Assembly (NCBI RefSeq): GCF_000633635.1
Contig: NZ_AYPQ01000002.1
Span: 27,808 to 91,807, forward strand
Length of the DNA: 64,000 bases
Reading direction: 5' to 3'
Source of the DNA: Enterococcus crotali
GTDB taxonomy: Bacteria; Bacillota; Bacilli; Lactobacillales; Enterococcaceae
The notes under the pieces were generated by a model. It was not told the DNA's origin. It saw nothing but the letters and a program-made list of their open reading frames with translations, and did no database searches. Made by a program: the position numbers and the translations under genes. Shown here in pieces: positions 56,215 through 64,000 of the stretch. Position 1 is the stretch's first letter. The number at the start of each line of letters is the position of its first letter.

Positions 56215-57594
56215 TTGGAAGAAACGAATGCAGTTGTTGGTGAAACAAGTCAGTTGACGTTAACAGAACAAAGAAAACGTTGGTTCAAAGAATTTATGAA
56301 ACCGTTTTTGGTCGTTGTGGTTATTTACATCACAATGTACATGATCCGTAATAATTTTAAAGCGGCACAGCCATTATTGAAAAGTCAGTTAGGCCTAACA
56401 ACGACAGATCTTGGCTACATTGGTTTTGTCTTTTCTATCGTGTACGGTTTCGGTAAATTTATTGTCGGCTATATCGTGGATGGCAAAAACACGAAGAAAA
56501 TTTTATCTATTTTATTGTTATTGTCTTCAATTACCGTTTTGTGTATGGGAATATTGTTTACAATGAATAATGTTCCGATGGGCTGGATCGTGGTTTTGTG
56601 GTCATTGAATGGGTTGTTTCAATGTGTGGGTGGACCTAGCTGTGCTTCTGTCATTACGCAATGGACAACTAGAAGTAATCGTGGAAGATATATTGGGTTA
56701 TGGAATGCGTCACATAATATTGGCGGCGGTTTTGCTGGAATTTTTGCTGTTTGGTGTGCTCAGACCTTTTTCAAGGGACAAGTTGCGGGAATGTTTATTA
56801 TTCCAGCGTTGGTAGCGGCTGTTGTAGCTGTTGTAACATTCTTTATTGGTAAGAATAGACCTGAAGATTTAGGTTGGAATTCAAGCGAGGAAATCTTTGG
56901 TGAACCAGTAGAAGAAGCCAATGTTGACGCTGAAAATCTAACAAAATGGGAGATTTTCAAAAAATATTTGCTAACGAATCCTTATATTTGGGTGCTTTGT
57001 GTAGCCAACGTATTTGTTTATATCGTGCGAATTGGCATTGATAACTGGGCACCGTTATATGTGACAGAGCATTTGAATTTCTCACAAGAAGCAGCAGCTC
57101 AAACTATTTTTTATTTTGAAATGGGTGCTTTGATCGGTTGCCTGGCTTGGGGCTATATTTCAGACTTGCTAAAAGGACGTCCGGCTTTAGTCGCAACGAT
57201 CAGCACGATCTTATTACCGATTGGGATTATTGGGTATCAGTTGGGAACAACAGAATTTGTGATCAACGCCTCACTGTTTATGTTAGGGATGATGGTTTTT
57301 GGTCCACAACTATTAATCAATTTATCTATGTTGGGCTTTGTTCCGAAAAAAGCGACAGTTGTATCTGGTGGGTTACTAGGAGCGTTTGCTTACCTATTTG
57401 GTGATTCGATGGCAAAAATTCTTTTAGCTAAGATTTCTGATCCATCAAAAGATGGGGTGAATTTCTTTGGACATGTACTACATGGTTGGAATGATACCTT
57501 TATCATCTTTTACATTTCGATCGTGATCATTGCTGTTCTTTTAGGAATCGTTGCATTGGCAGAAGAAAAAAGAAGAAAAAAAGTAAACGCATAA
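56215..57594 (+). CDS. MFS organophosphate (UhpT/GlpT-type) transporter
   Basis: TTG 56215 with SD GGGGTGA; GTG 56209 is too near it. About 459 residues, twelve helices. YITMYMIRNNFKAAQPLLKS, GYIGFVFSIVYGFGKFIVGY and WNASHNIGGGFAGIFAVW match the hexose-phosphate/glycerol-phosphate:phosphate antiporters. It precedes a phosphatase and the deo genes, so a pentose or hexose phosphate is the likely cargo. Confidence 0.88.
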   Translation: MEETNAVVGETSQLTLTEQRKRWFKEFMKPFLVVVVIYITMYMIRNNFKAAQPLLKSQLGLTTTDLGYIGFVFSIVYGFGKFIVGYIVDGKNTKKILSILLLLSSITVLCMGILFTMNNVPMGWIVVLWSLNGLFQCVGGPSCASVITQWTTRSNRGRYIGLWNASHNIGGGFAGIFAVWCAQTFFKGQVAGMFIIPALVAAVVAVVTFFIGKNRPEDLGWNSSEEIFGEPVEEANVDAENLTKWEIFKKYLLTNPYIWVLCVANVFVYIVRIGIDNWAPLYVTEHLNFSQEAAAQTIFYFEMGALIGCLAWGYISDLLKGRPALVATISTILLPIGIIGYQLGTTEFVINASLFMLGMMVFGPQLLINLSMLGFVPKKATVVSGGLLGAFAYLFGDSMAKILLAKISDPSKDGVNFFGHVLHGWNDTFIIFYISIVIIAVLLGIVALAEEKRRKKVNA

Positions 57595-57609
57595 AGGTGG
57601 AAAAGACGA

Positions 57610-58374
57610 ATGAACAAACAAATTACAAATTTTAGAGATTTGGGTGGTATTAAAAATAAAGCAGGAAAAGCAGTCAAAGAAAAAAAATTATTACGCTCGG
57701 GTCATCTAGTCGATTTAGATCAAGAAACACAGACTGCTTTAGTTAATGACTTTCGTTTAACAAGGATCATTGATTTTAGAAGAGAATTTGAAATCAGTGA
57801 ATCACCAGATACACCAATCGCTGATGTTGAATATGTCAATTTAGATCTCCTTGGAAAAATGAACGCCAAAAATGCAAGTTTAGCTGACTTTGCTAAACTT
57901 AAATCAATTGATGCTGTTGACAAGCATATGTTAGGTGTTTATGAGGATTTGGTCTTGAATCCAGGTGCACAAGAAGGTTTTACAGAATTTATGGAATATA
58001 TTTTAGCAAATAAAAATGGTGCGACAATTTTCCATTGTTTTGCTGGTAAAGATCGAACAGGCTATGCTTCAGCATTATTGCTCATGTTATTAGAGGTAGA
58101 AAAGAAAGAAATTTATAAAGATTTTCTGATTACAAATACCGAAAGAAAGCAAGCCAACGATGAATTAGTGCAGCAATTTAGAGAGCAAGGATTTACAGAA
58201 GAACAACTTGAATCCTTAGCGACAGCACTCTATGTAAAAGAAGAATATCTGGATCATGCCTTTCGTTTGATTGAGGAAAATTTTGGTACAGCAGAAAAGT
58301 ATGCAGCTGAATGTTTGAATTTTGATCAAGAAAAACTTTCTGAATTAAAAAATATTTATTTGACTGACGAATAA
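57610..58374 (+). CDS. Tyrosine-protein-phosphatase-like protein (Y_phosphatase3)
   Basis: 254 residues. P-loop HCFAGKDRTG (His142, Cys143, Arg149). N-terminal NFRDLGG and LRSGHLVDL are typical of the bacterial Tyr_phosphatase_3 / LipA-like group. The CAGKDRT loop type acts on phosphotyrosine or phosphoinositides in characterised members. It starts 15 bp after the transporter gene, so a sugar-phosphate-linked role is possible but unproven. Confidence 0.85.
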   Translation: MNKQITNFRDLGGIKNKAGKAVKEKKLLRSGHLVDLDQETQTALVNDFRLTRIIDFRREFEISESPDTPIADVEYVNLDLLGKMNAKNASLADFAKLKSIDAVDKHMLGVYEDLVLNPGAQEGFTEFMEYILANKNGATIFHCFAGKDRTGYASALLLMLLEVEKKEIYKDFLITNTERKQANDELVQQFREQGFTEEQLESLATALYVKEEYLDHAFRLIEENFGTAEKYAAECLNFDQEKLSELKNIYLTDE

Positions 58375-58382
58375 AGTGCAAT

Positions 58383-58411
58383 TTGTCTTCCTTGTTTGTT
58401 CTTGCTATAAT
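58383..58411 (+). promoter_or_regulatory. Promoter of deoR
   Basis: TTGTCT, 17 bp, TATAAT. Confidence 0.6.
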
Positions 58412-58436
58412 GGGCTTAAATAATAAGGAACGGACA

Positions 58437-59381
58437 ATGAGTATGGATAAAGAAAAACAACAACTTAGTATTGAAGTTGCAAGGCTCTACTATCAATCTT
58501 CACTTAGTCAGCAGGAAATAGCCGAGAAATTAAATGTATCACGTCCAACGATTTCGCGCTTACTGAATTATGCCAAAGAAAAAGGCTATGTTCAAATCAC
58601 GATTTTTGATCCTTTTTCTGATTTATTTGGAATCGAAAAAAAATTGAAAGAAAAATATGGACTGGCAGAAGTTCATGTGGCTTTTTCACCAGATCCCAAT
58701 TACAACTCTATTTCGGAATACTTAACAGCTTATGCAGCTGAATATCTTGAAGATACAATCAAAAACGGAGATATTATCGGCGTTAGTTGGGGAACCACAA
58801 TGCACAAGACGGTTTCAAAGATGAGTCGGATGGATGTCAAAGGAGTCGAAGTTGTTCAGCTAAAAGGTGGGATTGCCTACTTTGATGTTAACAATTATGC
58901 ATTTGAGACGATTACACTCTTTGCTGAGATTCTAAATACAAAAGCAAGAACATTTCCTTTGCCAGTTATTTTAGATAGTAAAAAAGCAAAGGACTTGGTC
59001 GTTGAAGATCGTCATATCAGTAAAGTCATCGAATTAGGTAGACAAGCAAATATTGCGGTCTTTACTGTTGGAACAGTTCAAAGTGAGTCACTGCATTTCC
59101 GATTGGGCTATTTCACCGAGCAAGAAGAAAAGTCGCTCAAAGCCAATGCGGTTGGTGATATCTGTTCTAGATTCTTTAATGAAGATGGACAAATCAGTGA
59201 TGAGGAAATCAATAGCCGTACGATCGGTATTGAACTTGAAGAACTCAAGACTAAAGAAAAATCTATTCTAATTGCGGGTGGAGATCGTAAAATCAAGGCC
59301 ATTCATGGTGCTTTAGTTGGCGGATATGCCAATGTTTTACTGATCGATAAATTTACAGCACTGAAACTGTTAAGTTATTAA
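58437..59381 (+). CDS. deoR: Deoxyribonucleoside regulator DeoR (SorC family)
   Basis: ATG 58437 after SD AAGGAAC; 314 residues. N-terminal HTH (ARLYYQSSLSQQEIAEKLNV SRPTISRLLNYAKEKGYVQI), then a SorC sugar-binding domain (NGDIIGVSWGTTMHKTVSKM; LGYFTEQEE; IAGGDRKIKAIHGALVGGYA). B. subtilis DeoR releases DNA on deoxyribose-5-phosphate. Two operator-like repeats lie just before deoC. Confidence 0.88.
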   Translation: MSMDKEKQQLSIEVARLYYQSSLSQQEIAEKLNVSRPTISRLLNYAKEKGYVQITIFDPFSDLFGIEKKLKEKYGLAEVHVAFSPDPNYNSISEYLTAYAAEYLEDTIKNGDIIGVSWGTTMHKTVSKMSRMDVKGVEVVQLKGGIAYFDVNNYAFETITLFAEILNTKARTFPLPVILDSKKAKDLVVEDRHISKVIELGRQANIAVFTVGTVQSESLHFRLGYFTEQEEKSLKANAVGDICSRFFNEDGQISDEEINSRTIGIELEELKTKEKSILIAGGDRKIKAIHGALVGGYANVLLIDKFTALKLLSY

Positions 59382-59438
59382 TTATATTTGGTACGCGGAG
59401 TAGACATTATTTTCTACTCTTTTATAAATAGCTATTAT

Positions 59439-59471
59439 GAACGAAATTTCATTTGTATAGAACGGAATTTC
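59439..59471 (+). promoter_or_regulatory. DeoR operator repeats before deoC
   Basis: GAACGAAATTTC at 59439-59450 and GAACGGAATTTC at 59460-59471, 21 bp apart (two helical turns). They match the B. subtilis DeoR site (GAACAAAATTTCA). A -10 TATTAT lies at 59433. Confidence 0.7.
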
Positions 59472-59487
59472 TGAAAGGAAGAGTACA

Positions 59488-60158
59488 ATGAACATAAACA
59501 AAATGATCGATCACACATTATTAAAACCAGAAGCAGATGAGGATGCAGTATTACTCTTGATTGAGGAAGCCAAAAAGTATGAATTTGCATCAGTATGTGT
59601 GAATCCATATTGGGTAGCTTTAGCAAGTAAAGAATTAGCTGGTACCTCTGTTGATATTTGCACAGTTATTGGTTTTCCCCTAGGAGCAAACACAACAGCA
59701 ACAAAGGCCTTTGAAGCAGCAGATGCTATTAAAAATGGGGCAACAGAAATTGATATGGTGATTAATGTTGGCGCACTAAAATCTGGTGATGAAGAAACGG
59801 TGTTAAAAGATATCAAAGCTGTTGTCGAATCAGCTCAAGGCAAAGCATTGGTCAAAGTGATTCTTGAAAATTGTTTGTTAACAGACAGAGAAATTGCCAC
59901 GGCTTCAAAACTATCTGTTCAAGCAGGTGCAGATTTTGTGAAAACGTCAACCGGCTTTTCAACTGGTGGCGCGACGATCAAAGATATTGCGTTGATGCGT
60001 AAAACAGTTGGTCCAACGATTGGCGTAAAAGCATCAGGTGGCGTTCGCACAGCCGAAGATGCAAAAGCTATGATTCACGCTGGCGCATCAAGAGTAGGGG
60101 CAAGTTCAAGCGTTGCATAGTAGATGGATCAATGAATGATACCACAGGTGGTTATTAA
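59488..60158 (+). CDS. deoC: Deoxyribose-phosphate aldolase (frameshift near the end)
   Basis: Open frame to 60120, 210 residues. It stops 13 residues early because a base is missing at about 60117; with it the end reads [18 protein letters not shown] and TAA 60156-60158, 223 residues, the usual length. Schiff-base Lys in [12 protein letters not shown], with [10 protein letters not shown] and [14 protein letters not shown] around the phosphate site. It splits deoxyribose-5-P to acetaldehyde and glyceraldehyde-3-P. Confidence 0.93.
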
Positions 60159-60191
60159 AATTTAAACAATGAAGATTGTGAGGTACAAAAT

Positions 60192-61492
60192 ATGAGAATG
60201 GTCGATATCATTGAAAAAAAACGAAATGGTCATGAACTGAGTAAAGAAGAAATCGAATTTTTTGTTGAAGGTTTAACAAATGGAACAATTCCGGATTATC
60301 AGGCAAGTGCCTTTTTAATGGCGGTCTACTTTCAAGACATGTCAGATGCAGAACGAGCGGATTTAACATTGGCTATGGTTCATTCAGGTGATGTAATTGA
60401 TTTATCGAATATAGAAGGTGTCAAAGTCGATAAACACTCAACAGGCGGTGTTGGTGATACGACGACATTAGTTTTAGCACCATTAGTTGCAGCGTTGGAT
60501 ATTCCATTTGCAAAAATGTCAGGGCGTGGTTTAGGACATACAGGCGGCACCATTGATAAATTGGAAGCTTCGAAGGGTTTCATGTAGAATTGACGGATGA
60601 TGAATTTACTGAAATGGTCAATCGCGATAAAATTTCAGTGATCGGTCAATCAGGTAATCTCACACCAGCAGATAAAAAACTTTATGCTTTACGAGACGTT
60701 ACAGCAACAGTTAGCTCAATCCCTTTGATTGCAAGTTCAATCATGAGTAAAAAAATTGCAGCAGGTGCAGATGCCATTGTTTTAGATGTTAAGACAGGTG
60801 CGGGTGCATTCATGAAAACCGAGGAGGAGGCAGTAGAACTAGCGTCTGCAATGGTTAGAATCGGTAATTTAGTTGGTAGAAATACTATGGCGATCATTTC
60901 TGATATGTCACAACCTTTAGGAAATGCAATTGGGAACTCATTAGAAGTGCAAGAAGCAATCGATACCTTACAAGGAAATGGCCCAGAAGATTTAACTGAA
61001 TTGGTCTTGACGCTAGGTAGTCAGATGGTTGTTCTTTCTGGTAAGACGGATTCATTAGCAAAAGCTAGAGAGCTGTTAACAGGCGTGATCAAAGATGGTT
61101 CAGCGTTAGTCAAATTCAAACAATTTATCAAAAACCAAGGGGGCAATCCTAACTGGGTCGATGAGCCTAAACGATTGCCACAAGCTAACTTTGAAATTGA
61201 AGTTACTTCTGATTCGGATGGTTTTGTTTCAGAAATCGTCGCAGATAATATCGGTGTAGCGGCAATGAAACTTGGCGCTGGTCGTGAAACAAAAGAAGAT
61301 GATATTGACCTAGCCGTTGGGTTGATTTTAAGAAAAAAAGTTGGTGATCCAGTGAAAAAAGGTGACAGCTTAGTAACGATTTTTGCTAATCAACAAGAGG
61401 TTGCTGACGTTGTAGCGATGATCAAGGAGAATATCCGTATAGGATCAGATGTTCAAGAAAGTAAATTGATTTATCGTGAGATCCACAATTAG
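60192..61492 (+). pseudogene. pdp: Pyrimidine-nucleoside phosphorylase, frameshifted
   Basis: ATG 60192 (SD GAGGT), [21 protein letters not shown] base is missing at about 60581; restoring it gives [19 protein letters not shown] and a 433-residue enzyme to 61492. Motifs: [38 protein letters not shown] and [13 protein letters not shown] (phosphate and thymidine sites). It converts thymidine/uridine/deoxyuridine to base and sugar-1-P. A truncated half-enzyme would be useless, so error is likely. Confidence 0.9.
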
Positions 61493-61534
61493 TCTAAGTA
61501 GTTAAAAAAATAAAAAGCGCATGTATATTATAGA

Positions 61535-61597
61535 AGAGATTGGGGCCTTAGAGTTTAACTCTAGGAAGTATGTCCCTATCTTTTCTTTTTTTGATGA
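61535..61597 (+). terminator. Terminator after pdp
   Basis: GAT-GGGG ... CCC-TATC outer arms and TAGAGTT/AACTCTA inner hairpin, T-rich tail. The rest of 61493-61775 is the liaX promoter region. Confidence 0.75.
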
Positions 61598-61662
61598 AGT
61601 GTTCTTCCTATTAAATGTATCAAAATCGGTAGTATTATTAAATAAAGGAACGATTACCCTTT

Positions 61663-61721
61663 AGGACTACCCAAAATTCATTCTTAAGTCCTATGACAAA
61701 CAATCAAAAAGAAGGCATAAT
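61663..61721 (+). promoter_or_regulatory. liaXYZ promoter with LiaR-like inverted repeat
   Basis: AGGACT-18-AGTCCT (61663-61692) sits directly before ATGACA, 17 bp, CATAAT (61693-61721). LiaR controls liaXYZ in enterococci; this palindrome is the natural candidate box. A small CACCC/GGGTG hairpin lies at 61738-61750 in the leader. Confidence 0.55.
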
Positions 61722-61775
61722 AGGTACATAAGGAAAACACCCTCGGGTGAAAAATTTGCTAAGGAGGCAATTTCC

Positions 61776-63377
61776 ATGAAAGAAAGAGAAAGAGTATTAG
61801 ATTTAGTCAAAAAAGGTATCCTATCTTCAGAGGAAGCTTTAGTATTATTAGAAAATATGGCAACAGAAAAAGATGAAAAGCAAATCAAAAAAGCTGCCGA
61901 CCAAGTAAATGTAACAAATCCAACAGTTGACACAAAAGAAAATGACAGAGTCGAAGAATTATTAAATAAGTTAGAAAATCAGGAAGAAGATGAAACCATC
62001 GAACCTGAGATCACTGATGAAGAGTTAAAAGCAAAAGAAGCAGCGGATCATGAACGCTTAGAAAAAATTCTAGATGATTTAGCAACTAAAGCAAATCGAG
62101 CTTCTGTAGAGTTAGATGAAGTCAATGCAGAAATTGCTGGTGTAAAAGAAGAAATCAAAGAAGCACAAGAAAAATTGATGGAATTAAACACAAAAGAAGA
62201 GTTGAGTGAATTAACAGCTGAAGAGTTGGAATTAAGAACATCACTAGAAACTGAAATCAAATCACTAGAAGATTCTCTAGATGAAAGAATCCAAGAAAAA
62301 GTTGCTTTAGATGCAGAATTGAAAAATATTCGAAAAGAACAATGGTCAGAAACAAAAGACCGTGTCACTTCAAAATTTGATATTCCTGATGACTGGAAAG
62401 ATCAAGCAACAGATACAATCAACCAAGTCGGAGAAAAAATGAGTGAGGCGGGTTCACAATTAGGCTCATTCCTTAAGAAAACATTCAGTTCATTCTCAGA
62501 AACGATGAATGACAATATGGAATGGAAAGATGTTAGCTTCAAAGTTCCTGGCGTTGCAACAACGAAATTTGAACATGAATTTAATTATCCAGCACCACTT
62601 GCAAGTTTGATCGACGTTAAAGTAGCGAATGGTAATATCGTATTCAAAACATGGGATCAACCAGATGTCAAAGTAGAAGGTAAAATCAAACTTTATGGCA
62701 AAATGGATGCTGAAACACCGCTGGAAGCTTTCTTAGAAAGAAGCCAAATCGATGTGGATGACGAAGTGATTTCTTTCCAAATTCCAAATAAACGTGTTCG
62801 TGCAGACTTGATTTTCTACTTACCAGAGCGCACATTTGATCATGTATCGATTAAGTTATTGAATGGAAATGTATCTATCGAATCATTAAAAGCGAAAGAT
62901 GTATATACAAAATCAACAAATGGCTCAATTACATTTAACAAAATCGATGCGACAATGCTTGAAATTGAAGGCGTGAATGGTGATATTAAAGTCTTGGATG
63001 GTGAAATTCTAGATAATATCATCGAAACGGTCAATGGGACCGTAACGATTGCTGCAACACCTCAAACGATCGGTGTTTCATTGATCAATGGCGATGTTCG
63101 CATCACAGCAAAAGAGCACACATTGCGTAAAGTCGAAGCAAGTTCTGTTAATGGAAATGTGAAAATCGCGTTGCCAGTTGAACTGGGAGTCGAAGGTACA
63201 GTAAAAACAAGTTTAGGTAGCGTCAATAGTCGCCTAAGTGATTACGAAGTAGTTCGTGAAAAGAAAGAAAGAACCAATCAATTATTGCAATTTAGACGAT
63301 TAGATGATGAAAATATGGCACAAATCAATGCTTCTACAACAACAGGAAACATTTATTTAAAAGACACAGATAAATAA
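61776..63377 (+). CDS. liaX: Daptomycin-sensing surface protein LiaX
   Basis: 533 residues, SD AAGGAGG. Residues 1-30 form an HTH-like helical bundle (MKERERVLDLVKKGILSSEE), residues 100-200 a coiled coil (ELDEVNAEIAGVKEEIKEAQ), and residues from about 255 a DUF4097-type beta-helix domain (VKVANGNIVFKTWD; LLNGNVSIESLKAKDV; GVNGDIKVLDGE; SLINGDVRITAKEH). This is the E. faecalis LiaX architecture: the N-terminal domain signals envelope attack by daptomycin or antimicrobial peptides to LiaFSR, and the C-terminal domain represses. First gene of liaXYZ. Confidence 0.92.
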   Translation: MKERERVLDLVKKGILSSEEALVLLENMATEKDEKQIKKAADQVNVTNPTVDTKENDRVEELLNKLENQEEDETIEPEITDEELKAKEAADHERLEKILDDLATKANRASVELDEVNAEIAGVKEEIKEAQEKLMELNTKEELSELTAEELELRTSLETEIKSLEDSLDERIQEKVALDAELKNIRKEQWSETKDRVTSKFDIPDDWKDQATDTINQVGEKMSEAGSQLGSFLKKTFSSFSETMNDNMEWKDVSFKVPGVATTKFEHEFNYPAPLASLIDVKVANGNIVFKTWDQPDVKVEGKIKLYGKMDAETPLEAFLERSQIDVDDEVISFQIPNKRVRADLIFYLPERTFDHVSIKLLNGNVSIESLKAKDVYTKSTNGSITFNKIDATMLEIEGVNGDIKVLDGEILDNIIETVNGTVTIAATPQTIGVSLINGDVRITAKEHTLRKVEASSVNGNVKIALPVELGVEGTVKTSLGSVNSRLSDYEVVREKKERTNQLLQFRRLDDENMAQINASTTTGNIYLKDTDK

Positions 63378-63424
63378 ATGTGTAGAATATTGACTATTTA
63401 AAAAGGTGTCGACTGCTTAAAGGT

Positions 63425-63464
63425 AGTTAAGAGTGGTAGTCTAAAGTAGGCAACGCTCTTAACT
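63425..63464 (+). other. Hairpin between liaX and liaY
   Basis: AGTTAAGAG / CTCTTAACT without a clear T-run: an mRNA processing or partial termination site. Confidence 0.5.
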
Positions 63465-63546
63465 ATTAATAGGCAAAAAAATACAAAAAAAGGATGATTC
63501 TTTATCCATTCTATTGTAAAATTTAAGAAAGGAGAGGTGAAAAAAC

Positions 63547-63862
63547 ATGAGAAAACGATTGACAAAATCTCCCAATAATGTGGTATTAACAGGAACTAGC
63601 GGGAATCGCAGAATGGTTAGGTATCGATCCTACAATCGTACGTGTGATTTATGTGGTAGCGAGCTTTATCTTTATCGGCAGCCCAATTTTGTTATACATT
63701 GTCTTAGCTGTATTGATTCCTTCAGGTAGAGCGAGAAATAACAGCTATGGTCACCAAAACCCATATAACAGAAATACTCGTAATGCCAACCCTTATGCGA
63801 ATGATCAAAAGCAAAGAAAGCAAGCTGAAAAAGTGAACGACGATGACTGGAGTGACTTTTAA
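63547..63862 (+). pseudogene. liaY: PspC-domain membrane protein LiaY, frameshifted
   Basis: SD GGAGAGGTG, ATG 63547. MRKRLTKSPNNVVLTGT then a base is missing at about 63597; repaired it reads AGIAEWLGIDPTIVRVIYVV and ASFIFIGSPILLYIVLAVLI, the PspC pattern, followed by an Asn/Tyr/Asp-rich tail, about 105 residues. LiaY bridges LiaX-linked stress to the membrane. It overlaps the next start (TAATG). Confidence 0.85.
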
Positions 63863-64000
63863 TGAGCTATTTTCAACGTCTGGTTGTTAACACGTTGACA
63901 TTTGTTTCACTCTCAGTGATTTTCCCGAATATGATTTATGTAAGGAGTATCTGGATGGCGATTATCGCAGCATTTGTTCTTTCTATATTGAATATGCTAG
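63862..64000 (+). CDS. liaZ: LiaZ, phage-holin-4-like membrane protein (3' end outside window)
   Basis: ATG 63862 overlaps the liaY stop. The 46 visible residues (MSYFQRLVVNTLTFVSLSVI; WMAIIAAFVLSILNML) are hydrophobic and fit the YvlD/holin-4-2 family that forms the third gene of liaXYZ. Confidence 0.85.
   Translation, partial: MSYFQRLVVNTLTFVSLSVIFPNMIYVRSIWMAIIAAFVLSILNML

Overview
The window is chromosomal DNA from a low-GC Firmicute, almost certainly an Enterococcus of the E. faecalis-like lineage. The evidence is the liaXYZ cell-envelope operon at the right end, the SPJ_0845-family mini-protein, Lactobacillales-type LXG/type VII genes, and the usual Bacillota set clpX-engB, comFA-comFC-hpf-secA-prfB-ftsE-ftsX and pstSCAB-phoU. 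I cannot name the species.

Layout. 1-1.4 kb: the C-terminal end of a repetitive wall-anchored surface protein. 2.4-8.3 kb: a regulator/peptide/ABC-transporter island. It has a broken Rgg-type regulator, a 31-residue cationic peptide with nine tryptophans (candidate leaderless bacteriocin), two ABC systems and a membrane-anchored protein. 8.5-11.2 kb: a type VII secretion LXG module with two small partners and a lipoprotein. 11.8-16.7 kb: a PTS / MupG / AnmK / MurR-like block for salvage of peptidoglycan amino sugars. 16.8-21.6 kb: 6-phosphogluconolactonase, clpX, engB, yidD and a ROK kinase. 22-27.3 kb: a branched-chain amino-acid ABC transporter (livJHMGF order) plus a CBS-ACT protein. 27.5-29.8 kb: a small secreted protein, a sortase and a membrane protein. 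30.2-30.4 kb: tRNA-Tyr and tRNA-Gln. 30.8-35.9 kb: a TetR regulator divergent from a 1415-residue fused acyl-CoA dehydratase activase/dehydratase. 36-40.3 kb: mixed genes (GntR, QueT with a probable preQ1 riboswitch, SDR, a DUF2829/Tad2-like protein, YigZ, a lone PTS IIB). 40.4-50.4 kb: competence genes, secretion, translation and division genes, and cls. 50.5-56 kb: the phosphate ABC transporter operon. 56.2-61.5 kb: organophosphate transporter, tyrosine phosphatase, deoR, deoC and pdp. 61.7 kb to the end: liaX, liaY and a partial liaZ.

Most operons look ordinary. Two things do not. First, at least 14 single-base indels break otherwise intact genes, nearly all as loss of one base from a run. 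They hit conserved housekeeping genes (pdp, deoC, yidD, comFA, the sortase), so I think most are sequencing or assembly errors. I give repaired gene spans and mark the break points. Second, intergenic DNA carries two families of structured repeats. One is a 122-bp tandem element between pstS and pstC, with a relative upstream of livJ; its hairpin arms differ in a compensating way. The other is a dispersed terminator-associated repeat with the core CGTTTATTCGG. The best candidate for something new is the tryptophan-rich peptide locus at 2.4-8.3 kb.
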